DNA from: Alteribacillus sp041949975 | GTDB taxonomy: Bacteria; Bacillota; Bacilli; Bacillales; Marinococcaceae | DNA length: 64,000 nt | Reading direction: 5' to 3' | Assembly: GCF_041949975.1 (NCBI RefSeq) | Contig: NZ_JBHFQG010000004.1 | Span: 1 to 64,000, forward strand | Shown: positions 14,471 through 22,588 of the stretch, one piece after another | How positions within the stretch are numbered: the first letter of the stretch is position 1 | Layout of the letters: each line of letters begins with the position of its first letter | Made by a program: the position numbers and the translations under genes | Notes under the pieces: generated by a model | Told to the model about the DNA's origin: nothing | Database searches by the model: none | What the model saw: only the letters and a program-made list of their open reading frames with translations

Positions 14471-17098
14471 TTATTTTGCATCATACCAGGTCGATCCGTA
14501 AGAAACATCCGCTTTTAAAGGTACATCGAGCATCATTGTTTGTTCCATCACTTTAGGTACGAGCTTTTTCATTTTTTCTACTTCTTCTTCAGGCACTTCA
14601 AAAATTAATTCATCATGCACTTGAAGCAGCAAACGACTGCTTAAATTTTCTTTTTCTAACGTCTCACTTACATCGACCATTGCCTGTTTAATAATATCAG
14701 CCGCTGTTCCTTGAATGGGGGTGTTCATGGCTGTGCGTTCTGCAAACGAACGGCGGTTAAAGTTTCTGCTCGTAATTTCCGGCAGATAGCGGCGGCGATT
14801 TAATAATGTTGTCACGTAACCTTTTTCTCTGGCTTCTTCTTTGACATCATCCATATATTCTTTTACATTTGGATAGCTGTCGAGATACCGGTTAATAAAT
14901 TCCTGTGCTTCTTTTCTAGTTATCCCAAGGCTTTGAGATAAGCCATAATCTGAAATACCATAAACGATTCCAAAGTTTACCGCTTTAGCACTTCGTCTCA
15001 TGTTGGAAGTAACCTCTTCTTCTTTGACATGAAAGACATCCATTGCCGTCTTTGTGTGAACATCCATGTTTTTCTGAAATGCTTCAAGCAGCCCCTGATC
15101 ACCGGCAATATGAGCTAACACACGAAGTTCAATCTGTGAATAATCTGCTGCTAAAATCGTCCAGCCTTCTTTTGAAGGTACAAACGCTTTTCGGATCCGG
15201 CGTCCTTCTTCAAGACGAATCGGGATGTTTTGCAGGTTCGGCTCGGTTGAACTAAGCCGGCCGGTCTGTGTTATCGCCTGATTAAATATCGTATGAATTT
15301 TGCTAGTTTCTGGATGTATTACTTTTAAAAGGCCTTCAATATAAGTAGACTTCAGTTTCGAAACCTGCCGGTATAATAAAAGCTTAGGAATGATTTCATG
15401 CTGGTCTTCGAGCTTTTCCAGCACATCTGCTGAAGTTGAATAGCCTGTTTTTGTTTTCTTAATCACAGGAAGGTTCAACTTTTCAAACAGTACCGGACCC
15501 AGCTGCTTGGGAGAATTTATATTAAATTCCGTACCTGCAAGCTTGTGAATTTCTTTTTCTAGTTCATGAAGTTTGACATCCAGCTCTTCTCCCATTTTTT
15601 CAAGCTGTGTTTTATCTACTTGAACACCAGTTGTTTCCATCTTGCCTAGAATTATAGAAAGCGGCATTTCCAACTTTGTAAAAAGATCATACTGTTCATT
15701 TTTCTTTAACTCTTCTTCTAATATGCTTTTCAAAGAAAAGATGGCCTCTCCTTTTCGAACCAGGTGATCAGCCAGAGAACCTTCATCCGGGAGAGCTCGT
15801 TTTGCACCTTTTCCGTAGACTGCGTCATCCGTATTAACAATATGTTTGTTTTTCCTTACTGCAATATCTGCGATACTGTGAGAAGAGACCGATGGATCAA
15901 TTAGGTATGAAGCAATCAACATATCATGCGTCACACCGGCAAGCGTAATGCCTTTCCACCCTAAAGCCACTAGGCCGCGCTTCGTATCAAACATATATTT
16001 CTCTTTAGAGTCGTCTGCTGCCCATTCTCGAAAAGTTTCTGACGAAATGGCCGTATCAAGCGGTATAAAATACCGGCCCATCTTATTAACGACCGCAATC
16101 CCCCAAATATCAGCATGGTGGTAGTTTTCACTTGGCACTTCTACCACTAGAGCAGAAGGACTGGCAAGTATCTCTTTTGAGATGGTTTCAACCTTTTCGT
16201 AGGCAATATCCTCTAGCTCTTGTTTTTCTTCTTCTACATCGTCAAATTTACTAAGAAGGGATTGAAATTCCAGTTCTTTAAACAGATCTGTTACAGCCTT
16301 TGTATCCAACTCTTTTCGCTTTAACGCATCGAGTTTTATTTCTAAAGGAACTTCTCTAAAAATCACGGCTAATTCCTTACTCATTAGAGCTTGCTCTTTA
16401 TTCTCTTCTAGTCTTTCTTTCATTTTTTTCCCTGAAATGTCATCAATAGATTTCAATACTTCTTCTACCGATCCATGCTGTTTTAACAATTTTAATGCAG
16501 TTTTTTCACCAACGCCTGGTACCCCAGGAATGTTATCAGAGCTGTCTCCCATGAGTCCTTTCATATCTACTATCTGTTCCGGTTTAATTCCATACCGATC
16601 ATGAATTGCTTGTATGTCATATGTTTCTACATTAGTGATCCCTTTTTTTGTAAGAGTAACGTATGTTTTGTCCGAGACGAGCTGCAGTAAATCTTTATCA
16701 CCAGAATAAACCCTGACATCCCAGCCTTTTTGTTCTTCTGCCTGCTTTGACAACGTACCAATAATATCATCTGCTTCATAATTTTCGAATTCTGTATGAG
16801 AAATGTTAAACGCATCTAGCATTTCCCTAATTAAAGGCAGCTGTTCAGAAAGTTCTGAAGGAGTTTTTTGCCGTCCAGATTTATATTCATCATAGGTATT
16901 GTGGCGAAACGTGGTTTTGCCTGCGTCAAACGCCACAAGTAAATGACTTGGATCTTCTTCTTCGAGCACTTTTAATAACATGGTTGTAAACCCGTAGACG
17001 GCGTTTGTATAAACACCTTTGTCGTTATTTAGCAGCGGAAGTGCAAAAAAGGCCCGATACGCAATACTATTTCCGTCAATTAAAACAAGCTTGCTCAA
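14471..17098 (-). CDS. polA: DNA polymerase I
   Basis: An 875-residue family A polymerase for gap filling, repair and Okazaki fragment maturation. The N-terminal 5'-nuclease (about 1-290) has LLVAFDAGKTTFRHN and MGDSSDNIPGVPGVGEKTA. The middle 3'-5' exonuclease-like domain lacks the metal-binding acidic motifs, as in other Bacillus enzymes, so proofreading is not expected. The polymerase domain shows DYSQIELRVLAH, the O-helix RRSAKAVNFGIVYG and the palm VHDE. Initiation is at TTG 17098, 7 nt after AGGAGC. It leads a unit with mutM, possibly extending to ytaF. Confidence 0.96.
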   Translation of the reverse strand: MSKLVLIDGNSIAYRAFFALPLLNNDKGVYTNAVYGFTTMLLKVLEEEDPSHLLVAFDAGKTTFRHNTYDEYKSGRQKTPSELSEQLPLIREMLDAFNISHTEFENYEADDIIGTLSKQAEEQKGWDVRVYSGDKDLLQLVSDKTYVTLTKKGITNVETYDIQAIHDRYGIKPEQIVDMKGLMGDSSDNIPGVPGVGEKTALKLLKQHGSVEEVLKSIDDISGKKMKERLEENKEQALMSKELAVIFREVPLEIKLDALKRKELDTKAVTDLFKELEFQSLLSKFDDVEEEKQELEDIAYEKVETISKEILASPSALVVEVPSENYHHADIWGIAVVNKMGRYFIPLDTAISSETFREWAADDSKEKYMFDTKRGLVALGWKGITLAGVTHDMLIASYLIDPSVSSHSIADIAVRKNKHIVNTDDAVYGKGAKRALPDEGSLADHLVRKGEAIFSLKSILEEELKKNEQYDLFTKLEMPLSIILGKMETTGVQVDKTQLEKMGEELDVKLHELEKEIHKLAGTEFNINSPKQLGPVLFEKLNLPVIKKTKTGYSTSADVLEKLEDQHEIIPKLLLYRQVSKLKSTYIEGLLKVIHPETSKIHTIFNQAITQTGRLSSTEPNLQNIPIRLEEGRRIRKAFVPSKEGWTILAADYSQIELRVLAHIAGDQGLLEAFQKNMDVHTKTAMDVFHVKEEEVTSNMRRSAKAVNFGIVYGISDYGLSQSLGITRKEAQEFINRYLDSYPNVKEYMDDVKEEAREKGYVTTLLNRRRYLPEITSRNFNRRSFAERTAMNTPIQGTAADIIKQAMVDVSETLEKENLSSRLLLQVHDELIFEVPEEEVEKMKKLVPKVMEQTMMLDVPLKADVSYGSTWYDAK

Positions 17099-17339
17099 TG
17101 AGAAAGCTCCTCTCTATCTAAAATGGTTCGTAACACGTTTAATCCTAATACATTTTACCACACCAGGTTTTTTTACTTCCACAGCAGCAGACCGCTTCTG
17201 TGGGTCTTACCGTCAGTCTGTACAGCGAAAAATTTTCAAAAACTTACCAAAGAATGTTTTCCTATTAACTAAGTGCTTCTCCTCGTTGACGCTTGGTCCA
17301 AGATAACACCGTCACCTTTTTCCAGCTCTGTTTAAGACA

Positions 17340-17370
17340 AAAAGCAGCCCTTAAAATGAAGGACTGCTAG
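17340..17370 (-). terminator. Terminator of hflK-hflC
   Basis: Minus strand: AGCAGTCCTT..AAGGGCTGCT then a T-tract, just past the hflC stop. The roughly 240 bp between it and polA show no gene. Confidence 0.8.
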
Positions 17371-17377
17371 TGTCATT

Positions 17378-18313
17378 TTAGTCTACATATCCCATTAATA
17401 TACGAGCATATGGTGAATCAGATGGAAGAACAATCACCGTTTCATCATCAATAGTCGTTTCATAGGTTTGCAGCGTTTTGTACATTTCATAGAATTCCGG
17501 GTCTTGGCTGAAAGCACTGTTGTATATTTCAGCAGCTTCTCCTTCGCCTTCCCCGATAATTTCTTCGGCATCTGCTTCAGCCGCAGAAACCATTTCTGTT
17601 ACTTCCTTGTCCGTATTAGCACGAATACGGTTTGCTTCAGCATCCCCCTCTGACAAGTACTCTTGAGCTGTCGATTCCCTCTCTGAGATCATGCGCTGAT
17701 AAACAGCTTTTTCATTATCCTCTGGGAGATCCGTTCTTTTCATGCGCACATCCGTTAATACTATCCCATAGTTTCCTCCTTCAAGCAGTTCATTCACGCG
17801 GCTGCTCACCATTTCATTAACATCGCCTCTCGCCGAATCATCTTCATTAATAATTTCTTCAAAGTTCAACCGGCCAAGCTCAGAACGAATGACAGAATTA
17901 ATATAATTTGCCATAATTGACTCTGCATTTTCAATCGTCCGTGCATTCGCTATCATCGCTTGCGGGCTTTCTACTCTCCAGACTGCATAGTTATCAACGA
18001 GGACTCTTTTTTTGTCAAGCGTATTAATTTCAGCAGAAGTAATATCATAGTTCATTTGATATTTTGGCAGCGATGCTACTTGCTGTATAAAAGGTATCTT
18101 GGCACTTAACCCTGGCTGTTCTTCTATCCGCACAACTTCCCCAAACTGAGTAACCACTTTGTATTCTCCTTGCTCTACTATGAAGATGTTCATTATTCCA
18201 ACAACAAGCAGAAACAGCAGTACTACAATAATGATGGCTGTTCGAATCCACCTTGTCCAGGAGCCGCCGGATTGTTTTTCACTCATATCAAATACGTTAT
18301 TATCATCTGCCAT
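17378..18313 (-). CDS. hflC: HflC-type SPFH membrane protein
   Basis: About 311 residues with an N-terminal membrane segment (WIRTAIIIVVLLFLLVVGIMN) and an external SPFH/prohibitin domain (FIVEQGEYKVVTQFGEVVR...). A long acidic helical region (AEADAEEIIGEGEGEAAEIYNSAF) is typical of HflC. With HflK it forms a large cage around the FtsH protease and modulates turnover of membrane proteins. The start ATG 18313 lies behind AGGAGG and inside the end of hflK (11-bp overlap), implying translational coupling. B. subtilis lacks this pair, so its presence between polA and phoR sets this lineage apart. Confidence 0.88.
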   Translation of the reverse strand: MADDNNVFDMSEKQSGGSWTRWIRTAIIIVVLLFLLVVGIMNIFIVEQGEYKVVTQFGEVVRIEEQPGLSAKIPFIQQVASLPKYQMNYDITSAEINTLDKKRVLVDNYAVWRVESPQAMIANARTIENAESIMANYINSVIRSELGRLNFEEIINEDDSARGDVNEMVSSRVNELLEGGNYGIVLTDVRMKRTDLPEDNEKAVYQRMISERESTAQEYLSEGDAEANRIRANTDKEVTEMVSAAEADAEEIIGEGEGEAAEIYNSAFSQDPEFYEMYKTLQTYETTIDDETVIVLPSDSPYARILMGYVD

Positions 18314-19322
18314 CCGAATCGCCTCCTTGATCGGTTTTTTCTTCTCCAGCTCCGCTGTCCTGGCTGCTTTCGTTTGCTGCAGCTGCTTCTTCACTGTTTT
18401 TATCTAACGGGCGAATTGGCAAGTAATTTACAGTATCCTGCTGGCTGTCAATGATATACAGTTCAGAGTTTGGCAGGACATCTTCTAATGTTTCTAAAAC
18501 GAGCCGTTGTCTTGTAACCTCTGGATCGTTCATATACTCATCATATAATGCATTAAAACGAGAAGTTTCCCCGCGAGCTTGTTCAATTCTTTCCGCTCTT
18601 CTTCCTTCGGCTCTAGAAATGATTGCGTCTTTTTCCCCTTCTGCTTCGTTCATTTCCTGGTTGCGGTACCTATTAGCTTCATTAATTTTTGTAAGCCGTT
18701 CTTCCCTGGCATCTGTAACAGCTGTAAAGGCCTGGCGCACCTCTTCAGTAGGCAATTCTACATCTTGCAGCTTAACGTCTAACACAGTGATCCCAATTCC
18801 ATATCTTTCAATTAATTCAGTTAGAGATTCCAATACAGTTCCTTCAATTTCTGCTCTTTGATCAGTAAGAACATCATCTACCTCTGAACTTCCTATAACA
18901 CCGCGGAGAGAAGCAGAGGATGCCTGGTATAATATGTTCTCTGGATCATTTGCATTAAATAAGTATTCTTCCGGATCTGTAATTCGCCACTGAACGACGA
19001 GGTCAACAAATAGTATGTTTTCATCACCTGTAATCATCTTCGCTTCATCATTATAATCCGTCACTTCGCCGTCATCCGACGCTTCATAGCCAACTCTTAA
19101 ACTATTGGTAGAAACAGGCAGAATCTCAGCTTTTTGAATAGGCCATGGCAGTTTAAATTTCAGGCCGGGTTCTGTCACTGTTTCATCTACTCTTCCAAAT
19201 GTAATGAGAGCAGCTTGTTCCGATTCATCTACTGTATACCAGCCTGTAAATAAAAATAGGGCTAAAATTACAATACCTAATAATGAAAAAAAGCCCAATA
19301 TAACTTGTTTTATGTTTAACAA
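18303..19322 (-). CDS. hflK: HflK-type SPFH membrane protein
   Basis: A 339-residue partner of HflC. One N-terminal transmembrane helix (VILGFFSLLGIVILALFLFTGWY) precedes an SPFH domain beginning VDESEQAALITFGRVDETV. The HflK hallmarks GLKFKLPWPIQKAEILPV and YRNQEMNEAEGEKDAIISRAEGRR are present. An acidic Ser/Gly-rich tail ends ..GGDSDGR. It starts at TTG 19322 behind AGGGGG. It is first of a two-gene operon with hflC. The acidic tail is longer than I expect for enterobacterial HflK and may reflect a salt-adapted host. Confidence 0.88.
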   Translation of the reverse strand: MLNIKQVILGFFSLLGIVILALFLFTGWYTVDESEQAALITFGRVDETVTEPGLKFKLPWPIQKAEILPVSTNSLRVGYEASDDGEVTDYNDEAKMITGDENILFVDLVVQWRITDPEEYLFNANDPENILYQASSASLRGVIGSSEVDDVLTDQRAEIEGTVLESLTELIERYGIGITVLDVKLQDVELPTEEVRQAFTAVTDAREERLTKINEANRYRNQEMNEAEGEKDAIISRAEGRRAERIEQARGETSRFNALYDEYMNDPEVTRQRLVLETLEDVLPNSELYIIDSQQDTVNYLPIRPLDKNSEEAAAANESSQDSGAGEEKTDQGGDSDGR

Positions 19323-19808
19323 ATGCTGTTCCCCCTTCTATCTTCCTATCTATCTCTTACGAACCAACCCCCAGGCAAGTTTCATATAAATCGAAAGATT
19401 GTACTAATTTCCTTGTTACTCCATTTATTTAAACTTTCGATGCAGAAAGCACCTTTTTTATTATATTATAAATGAAGCGACTTTCCAGCCCTTATTGGAA
19501 AAAGTTTCGTATAATCTGCATAAAAAACCTGACTTTTCGCCAATTACTCAAGTCATATAAGAATAATACAGCTTCAATTCCCTTGCGTATATGAAAAACT
19601 CAGCTGTCTCTCACTTAACTAACGTTAAAAAGACGAAAGCCAAGGGGAGGCTTTCGTCTTTCAAAGGGGATGTTTCAACCTGTCAGCTAGATCTGAAGGG
19701 ATGAATGAAAGATCTGCATAACAGATAAATGAAACCGTTCCCTTTAAATGATAGTACTAGAAAGTAAATGTGCCGTTTAGTTCGTGTTAAGGTTTTGTAA
19801 AGTTTGGT
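19323..19808. other. Intergenic region with phoPR terminator
   Basis: No coding frame is supported. A strong hairpin at 19629-19662 (AAAGACGAAAGCC..GGCTTTCGTCTTT, T-tract on the minus strand) terminates phoP-phoR. Between it and the phoR stop (19663-19808) the sequence is A/T-rich without recognisable structure. The remainder upstream of hflK must hold its promoter, which I could not pin down. Confidence 0.7.
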
Positions 19809-21572
19809 TTATTTTGTAAGACTTTTGGTTTTCGGGAAATGGACAATAAAGGTGGTTCCTTTATCATTTTCACTTTCCACATCAATGGTACCGTGATGGG
19901 CTTCTACTAAGTGTTTTACAATAGCGAGCCCAAGACCGGTGCCGCCTGAATTTCTGCTTCTGTCCTTATTAACCCGGTAAAAACGTTCAAAAATGCGTGG
20001 TAATTCTTCCTCACTAATACCAATACCCGTGTCTTGAACAAACACTGTAACAAATCCTTTTTCTTCTTTTACTTTAATGCTAATGTGTCCTCCTTCTGGT
20101 GTGTAGACAATAGCATTTGTGAGAAGGTTAATGACAATTTGTTTAAACCGTGACGTATCTCCAACCATTGTTACATTTTCGGGTACATCAACCAAAAGCT
20201 CAAGCTCTTTTTTATCGGCTTTTGGCTGTAACAATTCGACAACCTCTCCAACCGCTTTGGTCACATTGACATTTTGCCAGTTTAATTGAAAATATTCTTT
20301 TTCGATTTTAGAAAGCTCTAATAAGTCACTGATAAGATTTTGAAGACGGTCGCTTTCTTTCCAGATTATATCTAAAAACTGTTTCCTTGCTTTCTCATCT
20401 TCCATCGCTCCGTCAAGAAGGGTTTCAGTAAATCCTTTTAACGAAGTGACAGGAGTTTTTAATTCATGAGACACATTGGCCACGAAATCTTTTCGAATCT
20501 GCTCAAGTTTTTTCAATTCTGTTATATCGTGCAGAACGAGAACAATGCCGCGCAGCTTGTCTCTTTCCCCAACAATTGGCGCGCCAAATACGTCATAATG
20601 ATGGACGGTCAAACGAGTATTAATTTGTATCTGGCTTTGGACTTTTGATTCTGTTAAAAATATTTGCTGAATTAATTGTATAAGCGTTTTGTCTTCAATA
20701 ACCTGATGATACAATTGCTGCAGCCATTGATCCGTATCGGCTTCGAATATATCTTTACAATACTGATTGATTAAAGCTATGTCTCCACGGTCATTAATAA
20801 ATATTAGTCCGCTGCCCATATGGTCGATCAGCGCTTCCAGCCTTTCTTGCTGAGTCTTATAACGTCTTGTGATTTGATCTAAATTATAAGCGAGGATATT
20901 AATCGAGCGTGTCAGCTGACCGACCTCATCTTTACTTCCTTCATAGGTTCTAGCTTTAAAGTTTCCTTTTGCTAATTGGTTAGCTACTTCGGTTACTTGG
21001 CCGATTGGGCGGGTAAGCTGGTTTGCAATACGGTAACTTATCGTCATTATAATAATAAAAGCTAGCGAAAAACTTACAGCTAGAAAAACCCATATTTGCT
21101 GGTTCACTTCATGCACACGTTCTACTGGCATAGCTAAGCGTACATACCCGTCTTGCTCATTTTCAGTTTGAAACGGATACGCATAATAAAGGAGTTCTTC
21201 CTCTGCAACTGAGCTATAACGTATTGTTGTACCGCCGTCTTCATCAGCGTCTTGAATTTCAGGAACTTCTTCATTGCGTTCGACCGCTTCGAAGTTCTCT
21301 GCTGTTTCAGCAGCAACGTCTCCATTATCTTTTATTATAGTAATCCTCACATCGAGCCTGCGGCTTAACTCTTCTGCATACTGCTGCCATTCGGATTCGG
21401 CTATGTCTTCTATGGATAAAGCTGCAAGAGAAGCTTCTTTTCCAAGCCTTTCTTCTAATTGGTCAATATAAAAACCTTTCAGCAGCTGGCCGACAAGCAT
21501 TCCTAAAGCCGCTAAAACAAACAATATAGTAATCATTAATCCAAAAAGAAGTCTTGTACGAAATTTCATCAT
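19809..21572 (-). CDS. phoR: Phosphate-responsive sensor kinase PhoR
   Basis: A 587-residue membrane histidine kinase. TM1 (about residues 7-30), an extracellular sensor domain (about 31-158) and TM2 (about 161-180) precede a HAMP region, a PAS domain (about 245-350) and HisKA with phospho-acceptor His369 in VSHELKTPVTSLKGF. The ATPase boxes are N (LTNAIVYT), G1 (DTGIGI) and G2 (GTGLGLAIV). It phosphorylates PhoP when phosphate is scarce. The start overlaps the phoP stop by 4 bp, so translation is coupled. Size and order match B. subtilis PhoPR. Confidence 0.92.
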   Translation of the reverse strand: MMKFRTRLLFGLMITILFVLAALGMLVGQLLKGFYIDQLEERLGKEASLAALSIEDIAESEWQQYAEELSRRLDVRITIIKDNGDVAAETAENFEAVERNEEVPEIQDADEDGGTTIRYSSVAEEELLYYAYPFQTENEQDGYVRLAMPVERVHEVNQQIWVFLAVSFSLAFIIIMTISYRIANQLTRPIGQVTEVANQLAKGNFKARTYEGSKDEVGQLTRSINILAYNLDQITRRYKTQQERLEALIDHMGSGLIFINDRGDIALINQYCKDIFEADTDQWLQQLYHQVIEDKTLIQLIQQIFLTESKVQSQIQINTRLTVHHYDVFGAPIVGERDKLRGIVLVLHDITELKKLEQIRKDFVANVSHELKTPVTSLKGFTETLLDGAMEDEKARKQFLDIIWKESDRLQNLISDLLELSKIEKEYFQLNWQNVNVTKAVGEVVELLQPKADKKELELLVDVPENVTMVGDTSRFKQIVINLLTNAIVYTPEGGHISIKVKEEKGFVTVFVQDTGIGISEEELPRIFERFYRVNKDRSRNSGGTGLGLAIVKHLVEAHHGTIDVESENDKGTTFIVHFPKTKSLTK

Positions 21573-22282
21573 GCAGACGGTGGCTCCTCAAATTTATAGC
21601 CGAGTCCTCTCACTGTCTTAATGTAGACTGGTTTTTTCGTATTGGGCTCAATTTTTTCACGCAAATGACTAATATGTACATCCACAATTCTTGTATCCCC
21701 TACAAACTCATAATTCCATACAGCATTCAGGAGCTGATCTCTTGTCATGACTCGTCCTTTATTATTAGCTAAATATAATAGCAATTCAAATTCTTTGGGA
21801 GTGAGTTCTAAGGGATCTTCTTTTACGTATACTTCATAGTTTTCCGGAAATATCGTTAGATGACCAATAACCATTTTTTTATCAATTTGTCGATCTGCTT
21901 TTAGTTCCGGTGCGTAATCCACCCGTCTTAATATAGCTTTTACTCTTGCTACGAGCTCTCTTGGACTAAATGGTTTCGTCATATAATCATCTGCACCAAG
22001 TTCAAGGCCGAGAACTTTGTCAAATTCATCATCTTTTGCTGTCAGCATTAAGATAGGGACATTCATTTTCTCCTGCCGGATTTGTCTACAAACCTCGAGT
22101 CCGTCAATTTCAGGCAGCATTAAGTCAAGCACTATCAGGTCGTAAGCAGTATTTTTCACTTTTTCCATTGCTTTTTTTCCTTCCATGGCCGTGTCAACCT
22201 GGAATCCGGATTGTTCTAGATTGTAGGAAATTAAAGTGGTAATAGATTCTTCATCATCTACAACAAGCAATCTTTGCGGCAT
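21569..22282 (-). CDS. phoP: Phosphate response regulator PhoP
   Basis: A 237-residue OmpR-family regulator. The receiver domain has the acidic pocket DDEE (9-12), phospho-acceptor Asp53 (LDLMLPE), the switch Thr in MLTAKDD and Lys in MTKPFSPREL. The C-terminal winged helix (about 135-232) ends in RTVRGLGYKFE. It activates phosphate-acquisition genes and remodels wall-polymer synthesis. The ATG follows GGAGG. It is first in the phoPR operon. Its upstream region is shared with the divergent vpr gene. Confidence 0.95.
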   Translation of the reverse strand: MPQRLLVVDDEESITTLISYNLEQSGFQVDTAMEGKKAMEKVKNTAYDLIVLDLMLPEIDGLEVCRQIRQEKMNVPILMLTAKDDEFDKVLGLELGADDYMTKPFSPRELVARVKAILRRVDYAPELKADRQIDKKMVIGHLTIFPENYEVYVKEDPLELTPKEFELLLYLANNKGRVMTRDQLLNAVWNYEFVGDTRIVDVHISHLREKIEPNTKKPVYIKTVRGLGYKFEEPPSA

Positions 22283-22588
22283 ATTTTTTCCTCCATCTGC
22301 CCCGGCACCCCTTTTGCCAGCAGCTTAATTAATCCGGTATCATTATTATCCCCTTTTGCTCTTATCATACTATAACCTCCCGTATACACTCAAACGAATG
22401 TTTCTTTTAGTGATAAAGACCCTGTTAGATCATGTACTATATAACTTGTTATTTATTTCGTTTACCTAATTAATAGGAAATAGTTACTGTTATAATCAAA
22501 CTTTCTACTCAAGGATATTTGTCGTATTGGATAGTATTTTTTGTATAATAGTTTATTTTTCAAAATTTTGGAAAAGGAGTGAAATGTG
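22283..22588. promoter_or_regulatory. Divergent promoter region phoP/vpr
   Basis: This 300-bp A/T-rich gap separates divergent genes. On the plus strand a TATAAT (about 22550) follows TTGTCG at a wide 19-bp spacing, a possible vpr promoter. I did not find four clean TT(A/T/C)ACA repeats at 11-bp phasing, so a Pho box is not claimed. Confidence 0.4.

Noticed and set aside
18451..18861. 136-codon plus-strand frame opposite hflK
   Set aside because: It is antisense to a well-supported gene, has low-complexity Ser-rich composition and no ribosome site; a coding shadow.
22283..22588. Pho box for vpr or phoP
   Set aside because: No set of TT(A/T/C)ACA-like repeats at 11-bp phasing could be identified by eye.
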